In this document: in pieces, positions 36,447-45,380 of the stretch
Numbering within the stretch: position 1 is the first letter of the stretch
How the letters are laid out: the number at the start of each line of letters is the position of its first letter
From: Acidobacteriota bacterium
Lineage (GTDB): Bacteria; Acidobacteriota; Blastocatellia; Pyrinomonadales; Pyrinomonadaceae
Assembly (NCBI GenBank): GCA_019242475.1
Contig: JAFAVK010000069.1
Span: forward strand, 1 to 64,000
DNA: 64,000 bases
Direction of reading: 5' to 3'
Position numbers and translations under genes: made by a program
The notes under the pieces: generated by a model
Told to the model about the DNA's origin: nothing
Database searches by the model: none
Seen by the model: the letters and a program-made list of their open reading frames with translations, nothing else

Positions 36447-37650
36447 GAATCCCCTCGCCCACTCGGACGGGCTCGGCCAAGGTCGCGGCGCGCTCCGACA
36501 TGATCGTGCGCAGGCGGTAGTCGCGGTACTGGTGCGGGTCGCCGCCGAGCCCGTCCACCGCGGCCATGCTGATGTTGAAGGCTTCGCGCGCGCTCGCGAA
36601 GTGGATGCGGTAGCGACCCGTCCGCGCCGACTCTTCGAGTGCCTCCGACCAGAAGCGGCGCGCGCCCTCGCCGATACAGGCGCCCTGGTCGTGCGTGAAG
36701 AAGCCGTGGCAGTAGAGCTTGACGAAGACCCACTCGGGGCGGCCGCGCACCGCGACGCGCGCCGACGCCCAGCGTTCGAGCCGCGCGAAGTCGTTCAAGT
36801 AGTTGGCGGCGAGCGCGCCGTCGTCCGTGCGCGGCACGGGGAGGCCCTTCACACGCCGCGTCCAGTTGAAGACGAGCGGCCCGGTGAAGATGACGGGGAG
36901 TTGCGGCCGCCGGCCGACTCTTAAAGAAGGCCCCGTGCGGTGCGGTACCGCTTCATCGAGCGGGCGGCCGCACTCGTAGACGGCGTTGATGCGCGGCACC
37001 TGCGGCTCAAGCGGGACGGCCGGCAGAGTCATGTCGGCGTAGCAGCCCGTCTCGGCCAGCACGCGCATCTCGGTGTCCACGCCGCAGAAGCGCCCGCCCG
37101 AAGAGTTGGCGAGCGCGAGGTTGCCGTGGACGAAGGCGTACTTCGGCTGCGCGTCCCCCTCTTCCTTCGAAAGACACTTGTGCTCCTCGGCCAGGAGGTC
37201 GCGGAACTCGACGAGCGCGCGCCGCAGGTTCGCCTCCGTGTCGGGCGCCTCGACGCCGTGGTGCAGGTGAATCTCGACCTCGCCGAAGCCCTCGCGTTGC
37301 AGCGCGGCCATCGTGTCGAGGATGGGCGCGTGGTACTGCTCGCCCGGGTAGAAGTTCGTATGGCGGAAGGGCGTGCCGTCCACGTCGCGGACGGCCTCGC
37401 CGGTCGCGCGCGCCACCTCGCACCAGCGTTCGAGACGGCGCCGCTGCTCGTCCAAGGGCAGCAGGCCGCCGCGCTCGCTCCACGAAGGCTCGAAGTGGTT
37501 GGCGACGACGACGACGAGGTGCAAGGGCGCGCCGCCCTCGAACGCCCGGCGCGCTGTCGCGCCCGCGCGCCAGAAGGGGTAGCGCGCCAGCCACGGCAGC
37601 GACCACGAAAGTTTCTTGACTAGTCCCGCGTCATGCTCGCTCATCTTCAC
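36439..37650 (-). CDS. Deacetylase-like protein of unknown specificity
   Basis: 403 residues (401 if the ATG at 37644 is used instead of the GTG at 37650). It has features of a divergent NodB-type fold: VVVVANHFEPSW, HTNFYPGEQYH, EIHLHHGVE, AFVHGNLALANS and KLYCHGFFTHDQG, with many paired histidines that could bind metal. No canonical TFDDG motif is visible. Its place among EPS tailoring genes suggests removal or transfer of a group on the glycan. I do not recognise a named family with certainty. Confidence 0.65.
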   Translation of the reverse strand: MKMSEHDAGLVKKLSWSLPWLARYPFWRAGATARRAFEGGAPLHLVVVVANHFEPSWSERGGLLPLDEQRRRLERWCEVARATGEAVRDVDGTPFRHTNFYPGEQYHAPILDTMAALQREGFGEVEIHLHHGVEAPDTEANLRRALVEFRDLLAEEHKCLSKEEGDAQPKYAFVHGNLALANSSGGRFCGVDTEMRVLAETGCYADMTLPAVPLEPQVPRINAVYECGRPLDEAVPHRTGPSLRVGRRPQLPVIFTGPLVFNWTRRVKGLPVPRTDDGALAANYLNDFARLERWASARVAVRGRPEWVFVKLYCHGFFTHDQGACIGEGARRFWSEALEESARTGRYRIHFASAREAFNISMAAVDGLGGDPHQYRDYRLRTIMSERAATLAEPVRVGEGIRD

Positions 37651-37672
37651 GCCGCCCGCCGAGGCCGAGGCC

Positions 37673-38269
37673 CTAGCGGTACTCCCAGTAATAGTAAACC
37701 AGTTTCGGGTACTCCAGCGCCACGTGCCGCCAGCCGCGCCGCGAGAGCCACCAGCCCCAGGGCGACGGCGCGTCCGCCTCGGCCGGCTCGACGCCGACCT
37801 CGACGCCGCTGCCGCGGAAGGTGCGCCGCATCGTCCACAGCGCGCGCCGCGTGTGGTAGGGCGAGGTCACGAAGAGGAGGGAGCGCGCGCCGTCCCGCTC
37901 GGCGTAGGCGCGCGCGGCGACCGCCTCGTCGTGCGTGCTCGTCACCTGGCCGGGCAGCACCTCGACGCTCCCTGCGGGGACGCCGTCGCGCACAAGCTCC
38001 TCGCGCGCGCGCTCGACGAAGAGCGGGTTCGTCTGCCGCGCCTCAGACCAGGGGCCGCGCTGGCCGTCGTCGGTCAGCAGGACGCGCGGCGCGCGCCCCT
38101 CGCGGTAGAGTTCGGCCGCCCGCCGCGCGCGCTCGGCGTAGGCGCTCGACCCGCTCAGCACGACCAGCGCGTCGGCCCTCTCCACCCCCGCCCTCACCAC
38201 GAGCGCCGACGCGGCCGCCCACGCCACGAAAGGCCACAGGACGATGAGCACGACGAAGACGCGGGACAA
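37673..38269 (-). CDS. YdcF/SanA-like DUF218 membrane protein
   Basis: 198 residues. A membrane segment (VFVVLIVLWPFVAWAAASALVV) is followed by the DUF218 domain with ADALVVLSGSSAYAERARRAAELY, RVLLTDDG, STHDEAVAARAYA and FVTSPYHTRRALWTMRRTF. Members act in envelope biogenesis, including the ElyC/SanA group linked to lipid carrier use. The start is uncertain: TTG at 38269 or GTG at 38251 are the first possibilities downstream of the AAATTTG array, and the open frame continues unrealistically upstream. The gene ends 22 bases before the next one. Confidence 0.78.
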   Translation of the reverse strand: MSRVFVVLIVLWPFVAWAAASALVVRAGVERADALVVLSGSSAYAERARRAAELYREGRAPRVLLTDDGQRGPWSEARQTNPLFVERAREELVRDGVPAGSVEVLPGQVTSTHDEAVAARAYAERDGARSLLFVTSPYHTRRALWTMRRTFRGSGVEVGVEPAEADAPSPWGWWLSRRGWRHVALEYPKLVYYYWEYR

Positions 38270-38270
38270 G

Positions 38271-38301
38271 AATTTGAAATTTGAAATTTGAAATTTCAAA
38301 T
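38271..38301. repeat. Tandem/palindromic TTTGAAA array
   Basis: Three tandem AATTTGA words followed by an inverted copy (AATTTGAAATTTGAAATTTG / AAATTTCAAAT). The array is markedly A/T rich between two GC-rich genes. It contains the stop codon of the glycosyltransferase at 38296 and abuts the DUF218 start. Confidence 0.85.
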
Positions 38302-39351
38302 CTGAGATTCTTTCATCAACTCCTCGTAGAGCGCGAGGAGGGCCGCGAGATTCTCTTCGCCCGGCCCGGCGGCGGGCGGGCGGCGCGCGTCGTTCGAGAG
38401 GCACTGCTCGGCGGCCTCGCGCAGCCGCGCGAGGTCTTGCGCGGGGACGACGCGCACGCCCGCGGGGCGCGGCGCGCGGTCTGAGGCGACGACGGGGACG
38501 CCGAAGTGGATGGCCTCGCGGACGGCGATGGAGTCTCCGTCGTAGAGCGTCGTCCGCAGCATCAGGTCGCTGTCGGCGATGACGCGCAGGGCGACCTCGC
38601 GCCCCACGTCGCCGCACAGGAGGACGTGCTCGCCGTAAGGCTTCTCGGCCGCGCGCCGCCGCAACTCCTCGTGCAGCTCCCCCGCCCCGAGGAGCACCAG
38701 CCCGGCGCGCGGGAACTTCTCGCGCAGATGGCCGAGCACTTCGATCTGGAGCGGCAGGTCGTACTGTGGTTCGAGCCCGCCGGCCGAGACGAGCAGGGGG
38801 CTGTGCCGTTCAAGGAAGGAGCGCAAAGGCTCGGGCGGCTCGGCGGCGAGCGGCCCCGAAGGCAGCGCGTATGGGCAGATGAGGCGGACGCGTTCGGCTT
38901 CGACTCCCACCTGCCGGAACCACGCGGCGATCTCCTCGTTGACCGCGACGGCCGCGTCGAGTCGCCTGAGCGCGAAGCCGCGCAGCGAGCGGGGGCGCGC
39001 CGCGCGACCTTCGGGCGAGGACGGGTAGCCGCCCGAGTGGAACGTCAGAACTGCCTTCCGCCCCGGCAGCACGCCCGCGAGCAGCGCGAGGATTGCGAGC
39101 CGCGGGCTGAGACGACCGCCGACGTGCAGGTGCGCCACGTCGTAGCGCAGCGTCAACAGCAGGCGCATGACCCCGAGCGCGTTAGGCGGGCCGTGCACGC
39201 CCGGCCCGTTCTTCCGGTTCGGGCTCAGGTCGATGACTTCGACGGGGACGCCGCGCGAAAGGAGGTACTCGCGCAGCGCCGCGACGTGCGCTTGCAAGCC
39301 GCCGCGCGGCGGCGAGTAGTGGCCGATCAGGAGGACTCTCGGGGGCGACAT
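38296..39351 (-). CDS. Glycosyltransferase family 4
   Basis: 351 residues, GT-B fold. The N-terminal LLIGHYSPPRGGLQAHVAAL and VAHLHVGGRLSPRLA are typical of GT4. The C-terminal domain has LLVSAGGLEPQYDLPLQIEVL, LVLLGAGE and the donor motif LRTTLYDGDSIAVREAIHFGVPVVASD, with the second glutamate of EX7E in REAIHFG. Probably a retaining transferase acting on the polysaccharide repeat unit. Confidence 0.9.
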   Translation of the reverse strand: MSPPRVLLIGHYSPPRGGLQAHVAALREYLLSRGVPVEVIDLSPNRKNGPGVHGPPNALGVMRLLLTLRYDVAHLHVGGRLSPRLAILALLAGVLPGRKAVLTFHSGGYPSSPEGRAARPRSLRGFALRRLDAAVAVNEEIAAWFRQVGVEAERVRLICPYALPSGPLAAEPPEPLRSFLERHSPLLVSAGGLEPQYDLPLQIEVLGHLREKFPRAGLVLLGAGELHEELRRRAAEKPYGEHVLLCGDVGREVALRVIADSDLMLRTTLYDGDSIAVREAIHFGVPVVASDRAPRPAGVRVVPAQDLARLREAAEQCLSNDARRPPAAGPGEENLAALLALYEELMKESQI

Positions 39352-39375
39352 TTTTCGGTGGGCGTCGTTTGATTT

Positions 39376-40578
39376 TTATGCGCGGGGCGTGAGCGCCGCG
39401 AGGTGACGGCGGATTTCGTCGAGCCGGGCCTCCCAGCTCTCGGGGCGGATGGCCTCGCTGCGCGCGCGCGTGGGGCCGGGGTCTCGGAGCGCGGCCTCGA
39501 TCTCGCGGACGGTCTCCGCGGGGCCGTCGGCGATGCGGCACAGGCCGAGGACTTCGACCTCGGGGATCGGCGTCGAGACGACGGGCAGTCCGGCCGCGAG
39601 GTATTCGCGCACCTTCAAAGGGTTCGCGTTGAGCGTCAGCTCGTTGACGCGGAACGGATTCAGGGCCACGTCGAAGCCCTTGCAGTAGGCGGGCAGCGAC
39701 TCGTAAGGCTTGCGCCCGAGGATGTGGACGTTCGGCAACGCTTCGAGCGCCGACACGTCGGTCGTGATCTTGCCCAGGATGACGAGCGAGCCTTGCGAGA
39801 AATGCTTCGCCACCTCTGCCATCAGGTCAACGTCAACCCAGTCGGCGACGAGCCCGAAGAAGCCGATGACGGGGCGCGGCAAGGAGGCTATCTCCTCGGG
39901 CACTTCCGTCGCGGGGTCGAGCGCGCGTTTGAAGTGCTCGAAGTCAACGCCGTGGCGGACGAGGACGGTCTGCGGGTTGACGCGGCCGCGCGACTGCAAG
40001 AGGCGCTCGGAGGTGACGATGGAGAGATCGGCCATCTTCAACAGCTTGTTCTCGAACTCGGCCATCACCTCGGCGGCGACGCCGGTGAAGGCCGTGTACT
40101 CGTCCACGCACTGGTAGATCAACTGCTCCTCGCCGAGCGTGCCGGCGACGACCGCGGCCGGCGGGTTGAAGACCCAGTTGATAGGACGTTTGAAGCCGAG
40201 CTTGCGCATCGCGCGCCTGACTTGCAGGCGGAGCAGGCGGCGGTTGAGCCGGCGGACGCTCTCGTGTTTGTAGAGCGGGACGGCGAGCGGGCTCAGGACG
40301 TAGATGTTCGGCTCGGGGTTGCGCAAAGGCTCGGCCGCGGCGAGGAGTTTCTTGAAGGCGCGGCCGGCGTCGGCCTTCGAGACTGTCGGCGTGCGGTAGC
40401 CGATGGAGTTGACCCACAGCACGCGGTTGTCGCGCGCGAGCAGGCGCATGAGGTGCGTCTTCGAGAGCGGGTCGCCGCTCCAGTCGTGGCTGAAGCAGAT
40501 GATGTCGCGCCCCCGCAACTGCTCGGCGGCGTGAACGTCTCTCTGTGCGTGGCCGTTGCTGTTCGACATGTCGTTCAT
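39376..40578 (-). CDS. Glycosyltransferase, GT4-like
   Basis: 400 residues from the ATG at 40578. ICFSHDWSGDPLSKTHLMRLL is followed by VLWVNSIG. A central YQCVDEYTAFTG and ADLSIVTSERLLQ come next, and then the C-terminal domain with IGFFGLVADWVDVDLM, HILGRKPYESLPAYCKGFDVALNPF and LKVREYLAAGLPVVSTPIPEV. This is the layout of GT4 enzymes that build EPS in exosortase loci. The start overlaps the end of the deacetylase gene by 4 bp. A much longer in-frame opening upstream is Arg-rich and not coding. Confidence 0.88.
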   Translation of the reverse strand: MNDMSNSNGHAQRDVHAAEQLRGRDIICFSHDWSGDPLSKTHLMRLLARDNRVLWVNSIGYRTPTVSKADAGRAFKKLLAAAEPLRNPEPNIYVLSPLAVPLYKHESVRRLNRRLLRLQVRRAMRKLGFKRPINWVFNPPAAVVAGTLGEEQLIYQCVDEYTAFTGVAAEVMAEFENKLLKMADLSIVTSERLLQSRGRVNPQTVLVRHGVDFEHFKRALDPATEVPEEIASLPRPVIGFFGLVADWVDVDLMAEVAKHFSQGSLVILGKITTDVSALEALPNVHILGRKPYESLPAYCKGFDVALNPFRVNELTLNANPLKVREYLAAGLPVVSTPIPEVEVLGLCRIADGPAETVREIEAALRDPGPTRARSEAIRPESWEARLDEIRRHLAALTPRA

Positions 40579-41381
40579 TTGGCGCGCGCGCCTAAGCCCG
40601 TGTGAAGTTTGTGGTAGACGGCGTCGCCGAGGACGCTCTTGGCAAAATCGAGCGCGGCGGCGCGCGCACGCTGCGCGAGCAGCCCTTCGCCGCGGGCCGC
40701 GCGGACGACCTCGCGCCCCGTGTCCCCGCGCCGCACGGCCACGCGCGCGAGGCGGAAGGAGTCCGAGCCGCGGCCGTTCGCGCCGACGCGGCTCGTCGCC
40801 ACCGTTCGGTAGCCCGACTCGCGCGCGAATGCCGCGACGCGCGCGTCCCAGCGCCCGCCGGGACAGGAGAAGTGTTCGACGGCGCGGCCCGACCACTGTT
40901 CGAGCTTGTCTTTCGATTCGGAGAGTTCGCGCCGCACCTCCTCGTCGCCGAGGCCGTTGAGGAAGCGGTGCGTCAACGAGTGGCTGCCGACCTCGAAGCC
41001 GCGCCCGGCCAGCTCGCGCACCTGCGCGGGCGCGAGGTAGCCGCGGCGGCCGACGAAGCCCGCGACGACGTAGAAGGTCGCGCCGCAGTCGAACTCTTCC
41101 AGGAGCGGCGCGGCGAACAGGAGGTCTGTCTCGCAGCCGTCGTCGAAGGTGACGCAGACTCGCGTCTCGGCGTCATCACTTTCATCAGAACCGTTCGCGG
41201 AGTCGAGCGCGCGGCCGACCGAGACGCCGCGGAGGCCGGCCGCCTTCAGCGCGGCGAGGTGGCGGCGGAACTCCTCTTCGGCGACGACGTAGCGGAGGTA
41301 GCCGGGCTCGTCCTCGCACGTCGGGCGGCCGGGCCGCGCCAGCTCGTGGTACATGAGAAAGACTGTGCTCGGGCTTCTCAT
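40575..41381 (-). CDS. NodB-type polysaccharide deacetylase
   Basis: 268 residues. Catalytic motif 1 TFDDG (78-82) and motif 2 SHSLTH (133-138, metal-binding His134 and His138) are intact. FSCPGGRWD supplies motif 3. No signal peptide or membrane segment is visible, so it may act on lipid-linked intermediates in the cytoplasm or be exported otherwise. It shares one base with the PHP-domain gene upstream and overlaps the next by four. Confidence 0.9.
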   Translation of the reverse strand: MRSPSTVFLMYHELARPGRPTCEDEPGYLRYVVAEEEFRRHLAALKAAGLRGVSVGRALDSANGSDESDDAETRVCVTFDDGCETDLLFAAPLLEEFDCGATFYVVAGFVGRRGYLAPAQVRELAGRGFEVGSHSLTHRFLNGLGDEEVRRELSESKDKLEQWSGRAVEHFSCPGGRWDARVAAFARESGYRTVATSRVGANGRGSDSFRLARVAVRRGDTGREVVRAARGEGLLAQRARAAALDFAKSVLGDAVYHKLHTGLGARAK

Positions 41382-42175
41382 CAGAAGATGCGGCGGAGCT
41401 GTGCCTTGACCGGCGCGGGGACTCTGAGGCCGAGGCGGTCGGCCATCTTCTTCACGTTCTTGAGCAGGCGGCGGCGGCGCGTCGAGCGCGCGTTAATCGC
41501 GCCGAACTCTTCCAGAAGCGACTCTGGCAGATCGCCCGTCGCGGGCAGACGCAGCTCGCCCTTCGCCCCGACGAAGCGGCCCTTGCTCAAAGCGTCGAGC
41601 ACTTCGTCGCGCGTCGGCGCGTCGCACTCGACGAGGACGTGGAGCCCTCGGAACTGCTTCTTCCAGTGGTAGTCCACGCCGTAGAAGGCGAGCATGTCCG
41701 GGCGGCGCGCGCGCAGGCGCGAGATCAGACGGTAGGTGCCGGGCCGCGGCGCCTGGCGTCCGTCGTACTTCGAGTTCCAGGCTTCAATCCCGCGCGGCAG
41801 CACTTCGAAGCCCTCGATCCATTCGAACATCGAGTCCATCGGGTGCGCGATGACCGAGACGCCGCCCTCGCGCTCGATGTGCTCGATGACGCGCTGCGGG
41901 TCGGTCGTCCCCGAAGGACTCGTCACGCCGTAGCCGAGCACGTGCATCTTCCGCTCGCACGTGTATTCGAGCCCGGCCACGAAGCGGAAACGTTCGTCGG
42001 AGAGCGCTTCGCACTCTGCGACGTATGCGCGCAGGGTCTTCTCGTCGAAGAACTCTGCGTGGTCGGTCATGCAGGCGAACGAGCAGCCCTCGGCCGTGAG
42101 CACTTCGCGCAGTTCTGTGAGCGTGTACTCGCCGTCCGAGTAGGTGCTATGGGTGTGAATAACCCCTCTGAGCAT
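41381..42175 (-). CDS. PHP-domain metal-dependent hydrolase
   Basis: 264 residues starting MLRGVIHTHSTYSDG with metal ligands His7 and His9. MTDHAEFFD, SVIAHPMDS and the late GVDYHW complete the PHP trinuclear site. PHP domains cut phosphoesters; in capsule loci they are often phosphotyrosine or sugar-phosphate phosphatases, although CpsB is the better known example and this protein is not close to it. The ATG at 42175 lies 29 bases inside the upstream gene. A cognate partner could be the tyrosine autokinase at 21535, which is inference. Confidence 0.85.
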   Translation of the reverse strand: MLRGVIHTHSTYSDGEYTLTELREVLTAEGCSFACMTDHAEFFDEKTLRAYVAECEALSDERFRFVAGLEYTCERKMHVLGYGVTSPSGTTDPQRVIEHIEREGGVSVIAHPMDSMFEWIEGFEVLPRGIEAWNSKYDGRQAPRPGTYRLISRLRARRPDMLAFYGVDYHWKKQFRGLHVLVECDAPTRDEVLDALSKGRFVGAKGELRLPATGDLPESLLEEFGAINARSTRRRRLLKNVKKMADRLGLRVPAPVKAQLRRIF

Positions 42176-43400
42176 TAACCTCCTCGCGCGCCGCGGCGGA
42201 ACGTTTGAACCCGGCCGGCAGGCGTCGGAAAGCGAAGTCGAGCCAGTCGCCCAGCTCGGGCAAAGGGTCGCGCCACTGGAAGTTGTCGTGGCGCGTGCCA
42301 CGCACGGGCGTGAGGAAGTCGAGCAGCGCGCGGCCGCGCTTCGGGAACGGCCCCGCGTAGCCTTCGGGCGCGCCGCGCCAGACTTCCAGGAGGTGTCGGA
42401 AGTCGCCGAGCAGCCAGCGGCAACGGACACCCTCTTGATAATTGAAGCGTGGTTCGACTTCGCCGCGCTCGGCCAGCTCGGCGACCATCGCGGGGAAGTC
42501 CGCGCCCGCGTAGACCGCGAGCGGCAGGGAGTTCCAGAAGCGGCCGTTGACCTCCATGAAGACGGGCGTGCCGTCGGGGCGGACGCGGAACTCGACCATC
42601 GCCACGCCGTGCCACCCGAGCGCGCGCAGAATGGCGAGCGACTGCTCGCGCAACACGGGGTCGGGGCGGACGCTGACGCGCACGGCGCTGCCGGAGCCGG
42701 TCGGGCGCACGTCGCGCACGCGGCGGTGTGCGAACTCGGCGCGCGGCTCGCCCTCGCGCATGAGCGCGAAGTAGCCCGCGCCCGCGCCTTCGACGAACTC
42801 CTGCACGAGGACGGCCGGGGAGCGGCGGCTGATCTCTCCGTAAGCCTCCTCGAACTCGCGCGCGTCGCGCGCGTAAAGGGGCGCGCCCGTGGCGACGACG
42901 CCGCCCGCGGCCGTGACCTCCTCGGACGAGCGCGGCTTGAGCACGACGGGATAGACGCTCTCGCGCATCACGCGCCGCGCGTCTTCGTCGTTCGCCACAA
43001 CTTCCGTGCGCGGCACCGCGACGCCGAGCGAGGCGGCGAGCCGCGTCGTCTCCTGCTTGTCGAAGGCGCGGCGCACGGATTCGACGGAAGGGAGGACGAG
43101 GCGGCCGCCGGCCTCGTAGATGCTTGCGCGGCGCTCTGAGAGCGGCAGCGTCGTCCGCTCGGTCATCGGCAGGACGAGCGTGCCGGGCTCGCGCGCGACC
43201 TCCTCGGCAACGCGGCGCACGAAGCCGGCCGCGTCCCTCTGCGGCGCCGGGTAGCGGAAGCCGCCCGCGGCCCCGCGCGACCAACCGGCCTTCGACCAAC
43301 CTTCCGGCGACCCGACGAGCACGCGGCGCCCCGCGCGCGCCAGAGACCTCACGCACGCGACCGCCTGATTCTCGTTCCCGTCGAGTACCAGCACTCTCAT
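42147..43400 (-). CDS. ATP-grasp carboxylate-amine ligase-like protein
   Basis: 417 residues. An N-terminal Rossmann-like domain (VLVLDGNENQAVACVRSLA) is followed by the ATP-grasp core. YPVVLKPRSSEE binds ATP, and VAMVEFRVRPDGTPVFMEVNGRFWNSLPLA holds the metal ligands Glu and Asn. Such ligases attach an amino acid or other amine to a carboxylate; in an EPS locus the acceptor could be a uronic acid or a lipid intermediate. Substrate not determinable. Confidence 0.88.
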   Translation of the reverse strand: MRVLVLDGNENQAVACVRSLARAGRRVLVGSPEGWSKAGWSRGAAGGFRYPAPQRDAAGFVRRVAEEVAREPGTLVLPMTERTTLPLSERRASIYEAGGRLVLPSVESVRRAFDKQETTRLAASLGVAVPRTEVVANDEDARRVMRESVYPVVLKPRSSEEVTAAGGVVATGAPLYARDAREFEEAYGEISRRSPAVLVQEFVEGAGAGYFALMREGEPRAEFAHRRVRDVRPTGSGSAVRVSVRPDPVLREQSLAILRALGWHGVAMVEFRVRPDGTPVFMEVNGRFWNSLPLAVYAGADFPAMVAELAERGEVEPRFNYQEGVRCRWLLGDFRHLLEVWRGAPEGYAGPFPKRGRALLDFLTPVRGTRHDNFQWRDPLPELGDWLDFAFRRLPAGFKRSAAAREEVNAQRGYSHP

Positions 43401-43412
43401 GACTTACTCGGA

Positions 43413-45374
43413 TTAAGTGGCGAGGACGGCGGCTTCGGCCGGCTCGGCGCGCGGCTCGGCGGCCGGCTCGCCGTCGAAGAATTGGCGTTGCCAGACCTCG
43501 AAGTTGACGAGCGCCCAGAGGCGCGCGGAGTGGTCGCGGACGCCCGCGACGTGCTCGCCGACGAGGCCCCTGACAAAGTTCGCGTCGAAGATGCCGCGCG
43601 CGCGCGCGCGCTCCGACGTGACGTACTCGTCGAGCACGCCGCGGTGGCGGCCGCGCAGCCACGCGCCCAGGGGGACGGGGAAGCCCATCTTGCTGCGCGT
43701 CAGGATGGCCTCGGGCAGGACGTTCTTCATCGCGCGCCGCAGCACGTACTTCGTCGTCCACCCGCGCAGCTTCAAACGCTCGGGCAGCCGCGCCGTGAAC
43801 TCGACGAGCTTGTGGTCGAGGAACGGGACGCGGCTCTCGATGGACGCGGCCATGCTCATCTGATCCTGCTTCATCAGAAGCTCGTGCAGGTAGGTCTTCG
43901 TGTCGGCGTAGAGCAGGCGGTTGAGGAGACTCCCGGCGTCCGAGCCGTCGGCGACGCGGCGCACGCCCGCGTAAGGGTCTGCGCCGCTGCCGGCGCGCTC
44001 GACCGTCTCGGGCGTGAGCAGGCCGCGCTGCGCCGCGAGCGGGAAGACCGCGAAGTTGTCGAAGTAGAGGTGGTCGAGGTCTGCCGGCCGGCAGAGAAAG
44101 GTGCGCTCAAGCTTCTGCCCCAGGCGCGAGCCCGCGCCGAGCGAGGCGACCGCGCCGGCCACCGCGCGCCGCGCCGCGCCGGGCGTCAGACGCTCGTAGC
44201 CGCGGCCGAGCGCGAGGTTGAAGACCGTCTTGCGGTAGCGCGCGTAGCCGGCCAGCATCTCGTCGCTTCCCTCGCCCGTGAGCACGACCTTGACGTGCTC
44301 ACGGGCGAGCTTCGAGACGAAGTAGAGCGGGACGCTGGCGAGGTGCGCCAGCGGCTCGTCCTCGTGCCAGACGAGGCGCGGGAGCGCTTCGAAGAACTCT
44401 TCGGGGCTGACGACGACCTCGTGGTGATCCGTGCCGAACTTTCGGGCGACGAGGCGCGCGTACTCAAGCTCGTTGGCCTCGCGCTCGGCGAAGGCGACGG
44501 AGAAGGTCTTGATCGGCTCGTCCACCAGCTCGCTCATCACGGCCGCGATGGCCGACGAGTCGATGCCGCCGGAGAGGAACATGCCCAGAGGCACGTCGGC
44601 CATCAGACGCAGACGGACGGACGTGCGGAACAGCTCCGACCACTCTTCGATTAAATCTTCCTCGCGGCGTCGTTCATTCTCCCCGCCGCCCGAGAAGGTC
44701 ACGTCCCAGTAGCGCTCGACCTTCACCTCGCCGTCGCGCCAGAGCAGCGTGTGGCCGGGGAGCAGGCGGCGCACGCCGCGGTAGAGCGTCTCCTCGCCCG
44801 AGGGCGCGTGGTTGGCGAGGTAGTCGGGCAGCGCCGCGTAGTTCAGCTCCGCGCGGACGGCGCCCGCTTCCAGCAGCGCCTTGATTTCAGAGGCGAAGTA
44901 GAGCGAGCCGTCTTCGGCGTGCGTGTAGTAGAGCGGCTTGATGCCGAGGCGGTCGCGCGCGATGAAGAGTTCCCGCCTGCGCGCGTCCCAGATGGCGAAG
45001 GCGAACATGCCGCGCAGGTCTTCGACGCAGGCCGTCCCCTTCTCCTCGTAGAGGTGGAGAATGGTCTCGGTGTCGCAGTGCGTGCGGTAGACGTGGCCGC
45101 GCGCTTCGAGCCCCGGTCGGTGGTCGGAGTGGTTGTAGACCTCGCCGTTGTAGATGATCTGGAGCGAGCCGTCTTCGTTCGTCATCGGCTGGTGGCCGGC
45201 GGCCACGTCCACGATGGCGAGGCGGCGGTGGCCGAGGCCGACGCGCGCGTCAACGAAGAGGCCGCAGTCGTCCGGCCCGCGGTGCGTGAGCACGTCGCGC
45301 ATGCGTTCGACGAGCCCGGCGGAGACCGTCCGCCCCGACCTGCTCGACAGAGCTAACCCGTTAATGCCGCACAT
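43413..45374 (-). CDS. asnB: Asparagine-synthase-like amidotransferase (EPS locus copy 1)
   Basis: 653 residues. Class II glutaminase domain with nucleophile Cys2 (MCGINGLALS), RLAIVDVAAGHQPM, YNGEVYN and HCDTETILH. The synthetase domain follows, with the PP-loop LSGGIDSSAIAAVMS and LTGEGSDEMLAGYARYR. Paralogues of this type are regular members of XrtA clusters, where they probably amidate a sugar acid rather than aspartate. A second copy lies at 52448; by eye they share the layout but not a recent duplication. Confidence 0.9.
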   Translation of the reverse strand: MCGINGLALSSRSGRTVSAGLVERMRDVLTHRGPDDCGLFVDARVGLGHRRLAIVDVAAGHQPMTNEDGSLQIIYNGEVYNHSDHRPGLEARGHVYRTHCDTETILHLYEEKGTACVEDLRGMFAFAIWDARRRELFIARDRLGIKPLYYTHAEDGSLYFASEIKALLEAGAVRAELNYAALPDYLANHAPSGEETLYRGVRRLLPGHTLLWRDGEVKVERYWDVTFSGGGENERRREEDLIEEWSELFRTSVRLRLMADVPLGMFLSGGIDSSAIAAVMSELVDEPIKTFSVAFAEREANELEYARLVARKFGTDHHEVVVSPEEFFEALPRLVWHEDEPLAHLASVPLYFVSKLAREHVKVVLTGEGSDEMLAGYARYRKTVFNLALGRGYERLTPGAARRAVAGAVASLGAGSRLGQKLERTFLCRPADLDHLYFDNFAVFPLAAQRGLLTPETVERAGSGADPYAGVRRVADGSDAGSLLNRLLYADTKTYLHELLMKQDQMSMAASIESRVPFLDHKLVEFTARLPERLKLRGWTTKYVLRRAMKNVLPEAILTRSKMGFPVPLGAWLRGRHRGVLDEYVTSERARARGIFDANFVRGLVGEHVAGVRDHSARLWALVNFEVWQRQFFDGEPAAEPRAEPAEAAVLAT

Positions 45375-45380
45375 AATTCT

